A stretch of DNA of 50,183 nt from a virus. Shown here in pieces: positions 17,544-26,552 of the stretch. Location of the stretch: the IMG/VR virus record IMGVR_UViG_3300021077_000008, positions 1 through 50,183 of that record. One strand, given 5' to 3'. The notes under the pieces were generated by a model, which was not told the DNA's origin, did no database searches, and saw only the letters and a program-made list of their open reading frames with translations. Every line of letters begins with the position of its first letter. The stretch's first letter is position 1. Both the position numbers and the translations under genes were made by a program.

Positions 17544-19342
17544 AGGAAAGGACTCGAAACAGGACTAGACATAGAAAAATCTTTAACTTTTTTAATCTTA
17601 ATAGCAGATGCAAATGTAGGAAGAAATTGTTTCATCCAAAATGTTTCATTTAATGCACCATCATCCGAAGAAACTTGATTAGAAACTTTCAAAGAATAGT
17701 TAGATTGAATTTCCGGTGCAGCTTTAGGAACATGCATATCAGGAAAAGTATTGGCTTGAATATCAGGAGTAATTTTAGGAATTTGAACATCTGGAACTGG
17801 ATTATATTGAGAAAGAACATCCGATGTTTCAGAAACATTACTATCAGATTTTTTATTAAACTTCATAAAATCTGGAGGGGTGGTTGTAGTTGGCTCTTTC
17901 TTATCTTTAATTCCTAAAAGTTTCTTACCAGCACCTCCAACATTCTTAATAATATCTTTAGCGCCATTTACAATCAACGAAGGAATGTTTTTAACCTTAT
18001 CTCCGAAATCTCTCAAACTATTTTTAACTCCATCAAACCATTCGGAAAGCCTATCAGAAATACTCTTCCCAAGGTTTGTAAATGTATTGTTAAACTTTCC
18101 TACAAACAAATTTATATTCTTGTTAAACCCTGTCTTAAAATCATTCAAAATAATTGCAAAAGAACTTCCCAAATCACTTTCCGAAGATGTTTTTAACAAT
18201 CTATGGTTCGGAACTATAACACCATCTCTATCAGGAACGAACAATTCTTTACCAGCCTCTCCAACCAAATATGGAGAATTTTTCTGAACATCTCCTCCAA
18301 ATTGCCTAGGCTGAACTATCTGAGAAGAATCATCTTTATCTTCGCTTTTGAAATATTTGTAAGCACCATAACTAGCTAATCCAGCACCAGCAATAACCGC
18401 AGTAGCAGGAGTAGCAATCTTTCCCAACATACTCCCAGCTTCTCCGATTTCTTCTAACTCTCCTAAACCACCAGCAGCATCTGTAGCGACGGTTCCTGCT
18501 TTAGAAGCTCCGCCAGCTTCTGTAGCGACGGTTCCGGCTTCAGAAGCTCCACCAGCGGCTCCAGCACCCTTTCCGAACAATCCCTTAAGCTTTCCTAAAA
18601 GACCTACAGCACCTGCTCCTCCGGCTCCAGCACCAACTTCTCCAGCACCAGTTAAAAGACTTGATATACCATTCTTAAGAAAATCAAAAATACTTCCAGA
18701 ACCTTCCATAGACAAATTATCTATCTTAGAATCAATCTGTTTTAATACGTGTAATTGGTCTTCTTGTATATCTGCATGTTCTTCTTTTCTAGTAAAATCT
18801 AAAAGACTATTTGATTTAGGCTTCTCCTCAGTCTTAGAAAACATTTTCTTCAAAGACTTTATAGAATTCCCTACAACTAATCCTAATTCTTTTGTGGTGT
18901 AAGAATTATCTCCAGGAAGCCTAATTTGCTTAGAGCCTAATTTTTTGAAGACATCCTTTTCCGAAAACATTTTCTTCAAAGACTTTAGAGAATTCCCTAC
19001 AACTAATCCTAATTCTTTTGTGGTGTAAGAATTATCAAAACCTATTCTAAACTCTTTCTTAGAAAGTTTTCGAGAAGCTTCCGTAAGATTTTTCAAAATA
19101 ACTTTTTTAGAAACCGTTACTTTCTTTTCTTGTATCTCGGTTTTTAATTCTGTCTTTCGTTCTTCTTTCTGCAATGCCTCTAATTTCTTAGTAGCATTCT
19201 TAATCTTATCATCGGCTTCTAATAATTTTTTATGCTCTTCAAAAATCTTCTCTACACTTTCTAATTCAGTTTTCGAAAGCGTTTCTAAAGTTTTATATAT
19301 CTCGTTAAGTATTTTTGCAGCATCATTTGGATTCGGAGGCAT
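17540..19342 (-). CDS. Tail tape-measure-like protein
   Basis: At 600 residues: a coiled N-terminus, a 42-residue duplicated module (NSYTTKELGLVVGNS twice), and a Gly/Ala-rich hydrophobic stretch (~215-330). Then comes the tape-measure-associated segment GGDVQKNSPYLVGEAGKELF, with FVPDRDGVIVPN (~350-385), followed by helical sequence and a Pro-rich tail. YLVGExGxE(L/A)F is common in phage tape measures and recurs in the next gene. Position after tube and hub-chaperone genes supports the role. At 600 aa it is short for a sole tape measure, so the two large proteins may act together. A promoter box ends exactly 5 nt before the ATG, with no Shine-Dalgarno sequence. Confidence 0.75.
   Translation of the reverse strand: MPPNPNDAAKILNEIYKTLETLSKTELESVEKIFEEHKKLLEADDKIKNATKKLEALQKEERKTELKTEIQEKKVTVSKKVILKNLTEASRKLSKKEFRIGFDNSYTTKELGLVVGNSLKSLKKMFSEKDVFKKLGSKQIRLPGDNSYTTKELGLVVGNSIKSLKKMFSKTEEKPKSNSLLDFTRKEEHADIQEDQLHVLKQIDSKIDNLSMEGSGSIFDFLKNGISSLLTGAGEVGAGAGGAGAVGLLGKLKGLFGKGAGAAGGASEAGTVATEAGGASKAGTVATDAAGGLGELEEIGEAGSMLGKIATPATAVIAGAGLASYGAYKYFKSEDKDDSSQIVQPRQFGGDVQKNSPYLVGEAGKELFVPDRDGVIVPNHRLLKTSSESDLGSSFAIILNDFKTGFNKNINLFVGKFNNTFTNLGKSISDRLSEWFDGVKNSLRDFGDKVKNIPSLIVNGAKDIIKNVGGAGKKLLGIKDKKEPTTTTPPDFMKFNKKSDSNVSETSDVLSQYNPVPDVQIPKITPDIQANTFPDMHVPKAAPEIQSNYSLKVSNQVSSDDGALNETFWMKQFLPTFASAIKIKKVKDFSMSSPVSSPFL
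18837..19036. repeat. 126-bp spaced direct repeat in the tape-measure gene
   Basis: Near-identical 74-bp copies lie at 18837-18910 and 18963-19036 (one difference seen). Their period is 126 bp = 42 codons, consistent with in-frame segment duplication, which would change tail length in a tape measure. Confidence 0.85.
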
Positions 19343-19347
19343 GTGAA

Positions 19348-19355
19348 TATTTATC
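19348..19355 (-). promoter_or_regulatory. Late-like promoter box GATAAATA, 5 nt from ATG
   Basis: GATAAATA, TTCAC, then the tape-measure ATG at 19342. It predicts a leaderless message. Confidence 0.6.
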
Positions 19356-19361
19356 TATATA

Positions 19362-19517
19362 TTAAAACCTCGAACCATCCGCTACATTCTTTTTAGAAGT
19401 CTTTTCGGAAATCATTTTGAAATGTTCTTGAAGCCTAGCAAATTTCTTCTCTACTTCAAAAAATTCTAAATGATTAAAATAAGGAATATGGAGATGGAGA
19501 CTCAGTTGAAACTCCAT
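19362..19517 (-). CDS. Small ORF between hub protein and tape measure (possible tail-assembly chaperone extension)
   Basis: From an ATG at 19517 this encodes 51 residues beginning MEFQLSLHLHIPYFNHLEFF and ending KKNVADGSRF. The frame stays open upstream and would join the gp26-like gene by a +1 shift near its last codons, adding about nine residues (PDIGLDDIL). Many tailed phages encode two tail chaperones at this place, the second made by frameshift. Size, position and acidic/helical character (EVEKKFARLQEHFKMISEK) fit that, but no homology is claimed. Start or frameshift is undecided. Confidence 0.5.
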   Translation of the reverse strand: MEFQLSLHLHIPYFNHLEFFEVEKKFARLQEHFKMISEKTSKKNVADGSRF

Positions 19518-19530
19518 CTCTAAAATATCA

Positions 19531-20340
19531 TCAAGCCCTATATCTGGGAAGAAAAAACTCCGGTCGAAAGCTAACTGGTATCTTGTTAACCTCGCCGCAA
19601 CTCTTACAAGAATGTTTAATCTCAGGAATTACTCCAAAATCCATTTCTAAAATCTTAGAGTGTAAATAAGCATAATCTTCAGGATCGTTTTCTAAAGATG
19701 CTATAAACTCACAAGCCTGTCTTAAAGAAACCGGAGACCCATCTACTAGTTTAATTGCAGAAGCCATTGCTAATACATCTTCGTCAATTTTTCCATAACC
19801 ATTTTTCAAATTTTCTTGAAATGCCTTTACCTTATTCTCATCGCGGATTCTAAGAATATCCAAAGTAAGTTTCTTATCACTATTCAAAAGCTCTAGTTCC
19901 TTTTTGTCATAGTTTTCCGGAAGGTATTCTATGTCAAAACTGTCTAAATCAAATTTATATTCATTCTTAGTTTCGCAATGATCGCAACTATATTTTGCAA
20001 CGAAATTTGAGTTCTTAAATGTGTTAGCTCTTAACCAAAATATTATGTAAACTTTATCGGCAACACAAATATCCTCTATATCTATACCCCTTAAAGTAGC
20101 TGTTAAAATATCTTTCAAAATAACATTGAAATTGTTTTCATTCATCGTTGTTAATTTTTTCACTTCAGATACTTTAAGAGTTCTTCCGAAAATCTTGGTT
20201 CCTTCTGGATACAACTTATAGCGAGAAGGAAGATCTTCAATCGGGAAAAAATTATCTTCAAGTTTTTGCTCTACAACTTTCGGAACTTCAACTACTTCAT
20301 CTACATCAACCATTCTAGGTCTTTTAACTTTATCAACCAT
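19531..20340 (-). CDS. T4 gp26-like baseplate hub/tail-assembly protein with zinc-like cysteine pairs
   Basis: At 269 residues. After an acidic N-terminus comes the family start LPSRYKLYPEGTKIFGRTLK and VSEVKKLTT, followed by a helical body (DILTATLRGIDIEDICVADK). Two CxxC pairs (CDHCETKN near residue 118, CKSCGEVNK near 246) could bind one zinc. This matches the T4-type baseplate assembly (gp26) family found between tail tube and tape measure. A Shine-Dalgarno GAGGT lies about 10 nt from the ATG and a promoter box 26 nt upstream. Confidence 0.7.
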   Translation of the reverse strand: MVDKVKRPRMVDVDEVVEVPKVVEQKLEDNFFPIEDLPSRYKLYPEGTKIFGRTLKVSEVKKLTTMNENNFNVILKDILTATLRGIDIEDICVADKVYIIFWLRANTFKNSNFVAKYSCDHCETKNEYKFDLDSFDIEYLPENYDKKELELLNSDKKLTLDILRIRDENKVKAFQENLKNGYGKIDEDVLAMASAIKLVDGSPVSLRQACEFIASLENDPEDYAYLHSKILEMDFGVIPEIKHSCKSCGEVNKIPVSFRPEFFLPRYRA

Positions 20341-20366
20341 TTTTATATTACCTCAATTGTTAGAAT

Positions 20367-20374
20367 TATTTATG
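20367..20374 (-). promoter_or_regulatory. Late-like promoter box CATAAATA
   Basis: CATAAATA plus ATTCT, 26 nt upstream of the gp26-like gene. The box contains the stop codon of the second tube gene. Confidence 0.65.
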
Positions 20375-20960
20375 ATGGTTCTGGATAAGAATAATTAGGG
20401 TCGGTTAAAACAGCTTCTTCATAATCTGTTTGAAAATGGTCAGCCTTGAACGTAATATCATATTCTATTTTTTCGGAAGTATTATATGAATAAGTTGGAG
20501 TAGAGCTTTTTAGAAAATAACAATTTAAAAAACTTCTTCTATAAATTCTAGTTCCATCAGGCTTATAAACATCTACCACGATTCTATCTAAAACTGTTTC
20601 TGAATATTTGTGATAATATCCATCAGAACGAATATTCCTTTTCGTTAACACATCTATCAAAAATTGAATAGTTCCTTGGTCATCTTCTTCAAACTTTATG
20701 GTAAATGCAAAACCATGATGCTCTAATACTGGAAAGGTTTTTACGAAAGATCCTATTCTATATTCTTCATCTTTGAATTCATAATTAGGGATTTCTATAG
20801 ATGTTGCGTAATAAGAACCTTTGTAAAGATTTGTGGTTCCAATTCCTAAATATCCCAAGTCAGACAATTCAAAGACAACCACATAATTGTAGGATCTTTG
20901 GATTGTTTTACTTATATAAAAACTACCAGTAGCTTTTGTTAAGGGGCCGTTGTCTGCCAC
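20370..20960 (-). CDS. Tail tube protein paralogue (gp19-like)
   Basis: At 196 residues it shares the gp19-type layout with the gene before it: an N-terminal SFYISKTIQRSYNYVVVFEL strand, a mid region with FAFTIKFEEDDQGTIQFLID, and a C-terminal YDITFKADHFQTDYEE strand. Two tube-like genes in tandem are known in several T4-like lineages. The second may form a distinct tube segment or terminator ring. It has AGAGGT upstream of its ATG and no own promoter, so it is likely co-transcribed with sheath and first tube genes. Confidence 0.75.
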   Translation of the reverse strand: MADNGPLTKATGSFYISKTIQRSYNYVVVFELSDLGYLGIGTTNLYKGSYYATSIEIPNYEFKDEEYRIGSFVKTFPVLEHHGFAFTIKFEEDDQGTIQFLIDVLTKRNIRSDGYYHKYSETVLDRIVVDVYKPDGTRIYRRSFLNCYFLKSSTPTYSYNTSEKIEYDITFKADHFQTDYEEAVLTDPNYSYPEPS

Positions 20961-20973
20961 TTATGTTACCTCT

Positions 20974-21621
20974 TTATGGTGAAGTTTCTGAAGTAATTGT
21001 AGGAGTAGAAGTTGTTCCACTACCAATCTGTGGGTCTGTTGAAGAATATACCCAGAAATCATATTGAAAAGTAGCGTTAAACTTTACCGAATCTGCAGCC
21101 TGATTATAATCAATATTAACTTCGGCAACATTTTGTAACCATGCATTGTAAAGATAATACTTGTTTGGTTCCGCAGTCATCTCAGAAGTATTTCCACCAT
21201 TTTTATAAGCAGTGATTATAATTTGGTCTACAATACCATCTCCGCCAACATTACTAGCAGCATTAGTTCCACGCTTCTTTACATATTTTGAATGTCCAGC
21301 AGTAATGTCAAAAATTTTCTGTTGCCAAGCATATAAAAACGTAGCAACATTCTGACTTTCAGTTTCTTCAAACGTGATATCTGAAGTATTGGAAAATGTT
21401 GGCTTGCCTGGAAAGAACTGTTTCATAGCACCAAAATTAGATTCTATGGCTTCATTACCACGTTGAGGAATGGTAAATGAACGAGCACGTAAAGTAATGT
21501 CATCATCTTTCCAACCAATCAAAGAACCAGCATTTACGAAAGTCACTTCATAATTATATGTCCTTTGAATATCAGAAAAATTCTTAATATTTCTTCCTTC
21601 TATATATAATCCACCAGCCAT
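20974..21621 (-). CDS. 19: Tail tube protein, T4 gp19-like
   Basis: At 215 residues, directly downstream of the sheath gene (3 nt gap), as gp19 follows gp18 in T4. Recognisable strands include SDIQRTYNYEVTFVNAGSL, FSNTSDITFEETESQNVATF, LYAWQQKIFD and VKFNATFQYDFWVYSS. The FxxTxxFxYDFW(V)Y ending is typical of T4-type tube subunits. It polymerises as hexamer rings inside the sheath. The C-terminal ~15 residues are a Thr/Ser tail. Confidence 0.85.
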   Translation of the reverse strand: MAGGLYIEGRNIKNFSDIQRTYNYEVTFVNAGSLIGWKDDDITLRARSFTIPQRGNEAIESNFGAMKQFFPGKPTFSNTSDITFEETESQNVATFLYAWQQKIFDITAGHSKYVKKRGTNAASNVGGDGIVDQIIITAYKNGGNTSEMTAEPNKYYLYNAWLQNVAEVNIDYNQAADSVKFNATFQYDFWVYSSTDPQIGSGTTSTPTITSETSP

Positions 21622-21624
21622 TTT

Positions 21625-23394
21625 TTATCCCTCACTCACGGAAACATTGTCCGAAGAAATTGTTACAGTTAAACTAATAAACTCAATCGTATATGTTGGT
21701 TGAATATACACATCTACATTTAGAATATTTTGTGTAATTGTTGTAGAAGTGTTATTAGAATCATTACAAACAACCTTATAACTTTGAACACCACTTCCAG
21801 AAAGAACACTGGCCAAGAAAGAATTTATTAAAGAACTTACTCTCTCTCTCGCCTTTGATGTATTTCCAGTGAACAAAAATCCATTAAGAATTGATGCAAT
21901 ATTATCTTCTACGTAAATTAACATCTTTCTTACATTCAAACGGTCTCTAGCAGTGGCCTGTAGCTGCGCAGTCTTTTGCCCCCAAATAACACCACCAGTT
22001 CCATTTATGTATTTTACAGTATTCAAGTTATACTGATTGTAAAGTGGTCCAGCTTGAGATGGAGTTAAATTAACATTTTGTTTTCCAGAAGGAAGTTGTC
22101 CTACAGAAATTCCAGCAGGCGCATCCCAAGGATTACCAACACGACTAGCTCTTAAAGAAACTTCCGCACCATAAATCGCATTTGGCAAATATACTCTAGA
22201 AGAATTATATCTATCAAACACCAAATTCCATCCTACATATTTTCCGAAATAACTTGGATTAGATGCGACCGTAACATTTGAATTATCTTGAACAATTGCG
22301 TTTACTGAAGTAGATGCTAATGAAGATGCTTGAATGTATCCAGTAAAATCTAATCGCTGGCCAGCCAAAGAAGCTAATGCAGCAACTTCATTAGAATCAG
22401 AATATGAATCTTTGGTTCTAGGAATTACTACAGCTACATCCATTTGTGCCGTTTCTTTATTAGCAAACAAATTCCAAACAGTTGAAGTATTGATCGGAGA
22501 AAGACTTGTAGCATCACTCCCACCAACTAACCCAAAAGCAGTAGTAGTATAAGCAGGAAGAGTTCCATCAGTCTTATTGCTAGTAACATAAACATAATTT
22601 GAATTTCCATTTATAACAGACTGTATGAATAAATCATTTCCATTAGGATCCGTGTCCATAAAATTTGTAGACCCATACCAAGTTTCTACCGGAGCAGAAC
22701 TAGTTGCAGACCACCAAGTAGTATCGAAATTCTGATTGGAAAGCTTTGTAAAAACCTGAACCTTAAACACCCTACTCGCAACTTTTGTGGAAGCAGACGA
22801 AATAGTTGAAGAATCATATTTGTTCGCCCAATCGTAAAGTCCAGATAATCCAGTAGAAGAAATCACAGGAGTCCAAACAGCCACGGCAATATTGTTTCCA
22901 GCAGCACCAGGACCAAGTGCAGCAAATCTCAATCCATTAGGAACACCATTATATACACTTAAATCATAATTGTTGTTAGATGTGTTTCCATCAGGATATC
23001 CAGCAATGTTAGGATATGCAGTAGAAGCCGCAGCAGAAACTACGCTAACCGTTCCAGATGTCGCAGATGCAGAACCAGTAGGAACAGTTATATTCGCATA
23101 GGTCTCGGTTCCATCAGTAATTCTAACATAATAAAGATTTGTGGTCTCTTTCAAAGCTTCTATCCCCGCATAAATTCCATAATCTATTGCAGAAACCAAC
23201 GGATAAGAACCAGACACCATAGGAATTCCAAATGTCTGAACTAATTCTGATTCACTCTGAACTAAAACTTTTGAATTTGGAAGACCCTGAAACGCCCTTC
23301 CTAAAACCGCTGCATAATACGCATTGGAATTTTTCGGAACATTTGAATTGTCCACCTCTTGTAAATAAATTCCTGGATAAGTTCCTACAGCCAT
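21625..23394 (-). CDS. 18: Contractile tail sheath protein, T4 gp18-like
   Basis: The 589-residue protein begins with the sheath-family N-terminus GTYPGIYLQEVDNSNVP and continues with AAVLGRAFQGLPNSKVLVQS. It ends in the conserved core: NPWDAPAGI, LTPSQAGPLYNQYNLNTVKY, GGVIWGQKTAQ, RDRLNVRKMLIYVEDNI. These pack around the tube and drive contraction. The variable middle (~110-330) corresponds to surface domains. Two promoter boxes lie 26 and 51 nt upstream. Confidence 0.95.
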   Translation of the reverse strand: MAVGTYPGIYLQEVDNSNVPKNSNAYYAAVLGRAFQGLPNSKVLVQSESELVQTFGIPMVSGSYPLVSAIDYGIYAGIEALKETTNLYYVRITDGTETYANITVPTGSASATSGTVSVVSAAASTAYPNIAGYPDGNTSNNNYDLSVYNGVPNGLRFAALGPGAAGNNIAVAVWTPVISSTGLSGLYDWANKYDSSTISSASTKVASRVFKVQVFTKLSNQNFDTTWWSATSSAPVETWYGSTNFMDTDPNGNDLFIQSVINGNSNYVYVTSNKTDGTLPAYTTTAFGLVGGSDATSLSPINTSTVWNLFANKETAQMDVAVVIPRTKDSYSDSNEVAALASLAGQRLDFTGYIQASSLASTSVNAIVQDNSNVTVASNPSYFGKYVGWNLVFDRYNSSRVYLPNAIYGAEVSLRASRVGNPWDAPAGISVGQLPSGKQNVNLTPSQAGPLYNQYNLNTVKYINGTGGVIWGQKTAQLQATARDRLNVRKMLIYVEDNIASILNGFLFTGNTSKARERVSSLINSFLASVLSGSGVQSYKVVCNDSNNTSTTITQNILNVDVYIQPTYTIEFISLTVTISSDNVSVSEG

Positions 23395-23420
23395 TTTGAT
23401 ACCTCTGAATTTTATAAAAT

Positions 23421-23428
23421 TATTTAGC
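23421..23428 (-). promoter_or_regulatory. Late-like promoter box GCTAAATA (sheath)
   Basis: GCTAAATA plus ATTTT, 26 nt before the gp18 ATG; proximal of two boxes. Confidence 0.5.
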
Positions 23429-23445
23429 TAATTTTTCTTTAGAAG

Positions 23446-23453
23446 TATTTATA
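23446..23453 (-). promoter_or_regulatory. T4-late-like promoter box TATAAATA (sheath)
   Basis: TATAAATA plus CTTCT, 51 nt before the gp18 ATG; distal and closer to the T4 consensus. Confidence 0.65.
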
Positions 23454-23466
23454 AATTTCTAAGGAT

Positions 23467-25101
23467 TTAGTTATAACCATTTCCGAAATAGATATCATTG
23501 TTTTGGGAGTTTTGGAAACCTGAGCCATCATTTTGGGGGTTTTGGAAATCATTTGAAAAAGCATTTCCGAAAAAGTTTGAATGAATATCTTCCGAACTTA
23601 GAAATGTTGGAACGTCTTCATCTGAACCTTTATTTGATTTCCCAGAATCTTTTGCATTAGTTGTTGCGTCGTAAAATCCAGAGATTAGATAGTAGAGTCC
23701 AATCCACATAGAGCAAACAGTATCATCATTTTCATTTTGTCCAATTGCTTGCCAAACTCCAGGATTTTTCTCTTCAAATCTACTTAGTTCATAGAGTGTC
23801 TTCATATCATTTATCTGAAGCCAACCATTTTCTATATATTTTTTCATTAACAAAACGCCTGCCAGTTTTGTTTTTTTTGTAGAACGAATACCTAGGCCAT
23901 TCTTATCGAAATTTATAAGTTTGTCACAATCGTATTCGTAAAAAATCTTATCACAAACCAATTCTCCTATATCATTACTTTCAACCATCATCTCTGCTTT
24001 ATTATAATATTCTGAAATACCCACACATATACCAGCAAACGTTTCTGGGTCGGTTTCATTATTGCGAAAAACTGCAACTTGGTCTATATCTTTTTCGGAA
24101 TTTATTTTTAATACTTGAACAACAGAATAATCAGAACCAGTGCCTCTACTTGGATCGACCCCTAATACATATTCACAGCCATCTATAGGTAATTCATATA
24201 TCAGCATTGCTCCATTGTATTTATTTTCTATTGGTGTTCTTGTATCTATTCTTTCTAAAATTCCAGGAGTTATTAAGGTATTTGAACTTCCTTGGAATTG
24301 GCCCTCATGCTCCTGAAGGAACGCTTGTGTTGTCATATCTTTTTTTGTATCTTCTGCCCATTTTTCATCTCTATCTGGATGGTCTCTCCAAGTTATTTTA
24401 ATAGGATAAAAATTGTTTTCTCCTTTAACTGCCTTTGAATAAATTTCATAAAAATGATTCAAGCCTTTTGGCGTAGATACCATAATAAGCTTTGATTTTT
24501 TTCCAGATGACATAATAGAATAAACAGAATTCCAAAATTGCTCCCAGATATGCGGTGGCACAAAACTTGCTTCGTCAAGAAAAACTAATCCTGAAGTTTT
24601 TCCACGGACAGAATCTGACGAACTAGAAGCAGCTAAAATAGTCATTCCGTTTTCAAACTGAACAGAATTCTTATTCCAACCGCCATTAACAACCCCTTTT
24701 TGAAGCCATAGAGGAAATTTCTGAATCGCTATTTTAATTTTTTCCAAAGTATCTTTGGCTGTTGCTTCTTTGTTTGCTAATATAATAATATTGTCATCTT
24801 TTTCAAATAGAGAATAATGAGTAAGAAAAATACTAGTCATCATCCCCTTCCCGACCTGCCTAGCTGCCAGAAGACATATATGTTTTTTGCCATTTGGGGG
24901 GTCTGACATAGCTTTTAATACTTTTTTTTGATACCCATACAATTTTACTAATTGTCTGCCACCATCAATAGTTTGAATGTAAAAATAATGTTCCGCAAAA
25001 TATATTATATCATTTTTACATTTAACATATTCGTCTATTTGCTCTTTTGTGATTACTACCTTTTCTCCAGCAGCGCGAAGCGATGGATTTCCTTGATACA
25101 T
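23467..25101 (-). CDS. 17: Terminase large subunit, T4 gp17-like
   Basis: At 544 residues. The ATPase half has a Walker A-like RQVGKG at 81-86 (variant form ARQVGKGM), Walker B LVFLDEAS around 172-179 and a coupling motif MVSTPKG near 207-213. The nuclease half has GVDPSRGTGSDYS at 314-326, VESNDIG, and NDDTVCSMWIGLYYL with the late acidic residues. It packages DNA into the prohead and cuts concatemers. The C-terminus is Asn/Gln/Gly-rich and repetitive (NDFQNPQNDGSGFQNSQNND). Its start abuts the HNH gene (shared base), a sign of HNH insertion between gp16 and gp17. Confidence 0.95.
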   Translation of the reverse strand: MYQGNPSLRAAGEKVVITKEQIDEYVKCKNDIIYFAEHYFYIQTIDGGRQLVKLYGYQKKVLKAMSDPPNGKKHICLLAARQVGKGMMTSIFLTHYSLFEKDDNIIILANKEATAKDTLEKIKIAIQKFPLWLQKGVVNGGWNKNSVQFENGMTILAASSSSDSVRGKTSGLVFLDEASFVPPHIWEQFWNSVYSIMSSGKKSKLIMVSTPKGLNHFYEIYSKAVKGENNFYPIKITWRDHPDRDEKWAEDTKKDMTTQAFLQEHEGQFQGSSNTLITPGILERIDTRTPIENKYNGAMLIYELPIDGCEYVLGVDPSRGTGSDYSVVQVLKINSEKDIDQVAVFRNNETDPETFAGICVGISEYYNKAEMMVESNDIGELVCDKIFYEYDCDKLINFDKNGLGIRSTKKTKLAGVLLMKKYIENGWLQINDMKTLYELSRFEEKNPGVWQAIGQNENDDTVCSMWIGLYYLISGFYDATTNAKDSGKSNKGSDEDVPTFLSSEDIHSNFFGNAFSNDFQNPQNDGSGFQNSQNNDIYFGNGYN

Positions 25102-26039
25102 TATTTTCTTCCAACAAAAACATAATCGATTATAGGAAACAAATCCTGTGCTCTTTTTCTATCATCATCTTTTGTTATCTTAAAATAATCTGCTATTTTT
25201 AATAATTCTTCATTGTGCTCAATTAAATTCCAATAAATTATATCGCTTTTTATTCCATTTATATCTCCAGGAATCCACCTAAGATTAACAGGCAAATGTA
25301 GCATTTTCATATCTTCCACATTTTGCGGATTACCGACTCTTAAAGGAATAATATGATCTAACGCAAACCCAACAAATGGTTTAGTTCCTATTTTTTCAAA
25401 CACAGATTTGTCTATATATTGATATGTATGAAACTGTTTACCGCCAATAGAATTACGTCTTACATATGTATTAACGGTTCCTCTGACATTATAAAAAGCT
25501 TTAAAAATAGGGTCTCTAGCTCTTCTATTTTTTCTATACTTATTGTCTCTTCTTGTTTTTCGTGCCCTATGTTTTTTATGATAAGATTTATCCCAACCAC
25601 GTATTTTTTCTCGATTTTCTTCTCTCCATTTTGCACGGACTTCTAAACGATTAGGAGTTAACCAATACGCTAATCTTTTTTGAGCAAGAACTTTAGCCCT
25701 ATTAGCAATTCTATACAATCTATTATAATGAGCACAACAGACCTTACAATTAGATTCTAACCCATCCAAATGCCGTTTATTTTTATGAAATTCTGAAACT
25801 AATTTATGTTCATGACAAGTATTGCATTGTTTGGAAGTCAAGACTTTATATACAGTTGGATTTTTATATACTTTATTTGTCTTATTATATCGTTTTTTAA
25901 CAAATCCGGTTCGTTTTAATTCTTCAATACATTCTAAACAAACATATCGTTCGACATCACTGTCTGAATTTTCATAATCTGTAATTTGGTTGAAATGAGA
26001 TTCGTCTTTAATTTCGTGACATAAGTTACATTCTTTCAT
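25101..26039 (-). CDS. HNH endonuclease with zinc-ribbon N-terminus (putative homing enzyme)
   Basis: At 312 residues from the ATG at 26039. A TTG 42 nt upstream would add 14 residues, but the ATG gives the same start MKECNLCHE as the related enzyme at 36597-37268 (MRECNQCHE). Cys pairs (CNLCHE, CLEC, CNTCHE, CKVC) form two zinc-ribbon-like modules, followed by a very basic region. Near residues 227-260 is the HNH core LDHIIPL, LPVNLRWIPGDINGIKSD. It lies immediately before the large terminase, a common target for phage homing nucleases. A promoter box lies 55 nt upstream. Confidence 0.85.
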   Translation of the reverse strand: MKECNLCHEIKDESHFNQITDYENSDSDVERYVCLECIEELKRTGFVKKRYNKTNKVYKNPTVYKVLTSKQCNTCHEHKLVSEFHKNKRHLDGLESNCKVCCAHYNRLYRIANRAKVLAQKRLAYWLTPNRLEVRAKWREENREKIRGWDKSYHKKHRARKTRRDNKYRKNRRARDPIFKAFYNVRGTVNTYVRRNSIGGKQFHTYQYIDKSVFEKIGTKPFVGFALDHIIPLRVGNPQNVEDMKMLHLPVNLRWIPGDINGIKSDIIYWNLIEHNEELLKIADYFKITKDDDRKRAQDLFPIIDYVFVGRK

Positions 26040-26094
26040 TTCGAAAATTTCCTTACATAGTTTTTTGAAAAGGTCATTCAAACCTTTCTAGAAC

Positions 26095-26102
26095 TATTTA
26101 TG
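26095..26102 (-). promoter_or_regulatory. Late-like promoter box CATAAATA
   Basis: CATAAATA plus GTTCT, 55 nt before the HNH ATG; it may also serve gp17. Confidence 0.55.
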
Positions 26103-26188
26103 TAAATTTTTTGAAAATTCAAGAAAAATCTTCAACAAAGTAAACTTTAATGGCGTCTTAAAAGTCTTCTACGCTTTATAAAATTTCG

Positions 26189-26497
26189 TCACATAGCTGT
26201 AAAAAACTCTATCTGAAATGACATAGACTTTTCAAACATTTCAATATCCCAAGGACAATCAAAGAAATATTTATCCTCTCTATCACAATATCCATAATCA
26301 TCATATCCAAGTTCTAAAAAATATTTTTGAAAAACCTTTACGGAAAATTGTATTTCATGTTTATAGAAAACTTTTATATGGTGATCTTCATAATCTATAT
26401 CAAACTTTGCATATCTATTTTTCTTCAATTCTTCCAAAAGACCTTCTATCAAAATCAAGTTCATGTCTTTTTGAAACTTTCCTGCATTTTTTGTCAT
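26189..26497 (-). CDS. Small unknown protein, paralogue of 26553-26903
   Basis: At 102 residues from the ATG at 26497. This start (MTKNAGKFQKDMN) aligns with MAKNATNFQKELN of the paralogue and has GGGGGTT just upstream, so the ATG at 26524 is not used. Shared features are an N-terminal helix, HIKVFYKHEIQFSVKVFQKYF (paralogue: HIGVIYKGRVRMHVQVFSKYF) and an acidic aromatic stretch ending in WDIE. No function is recognised. A near-perfect sigma70 promoter precedes it. Confidence 0.65.
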   Translation of the reverse strand: MTKNAGKFQKDMNLILIEGLLEELKKNRYAKFDIDYEDHHIKVFYKHEIQFSVKVFQKYFLELGYDDYGYCDREDKYFFDCPWDIEMFEKSMSFQIEFFTAM

Positions 26498-26514
26498 AAG
26501 TAACCCCCAACAAT

Positions 26515-26543
26515 ATCGTATCATTTTTAATACATGTTGTCAA
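26515..26543 (-). promoter_or_regulatory. Sigma70-like promoter TTGACA-17-TACGAT
   Basis: TTGACA at 26543-26538, a 17-nt spacer and TACGAT at 26520-26515, about 18 nt before the ATG at 26497. The flanks (CTTGACAA) match the three other promoters of this type in the window. Confidence 0.7.
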
Positions 26544-26552
26544 GAACTATTT

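Noticed and set aside
19540-19560. -1 slippery sequence (TTTTTTC) at the end of the gp26-like gene
   Set aside because: The -1 frame meets a stop within a few codons, so it cannot make the usual extended chaperone.
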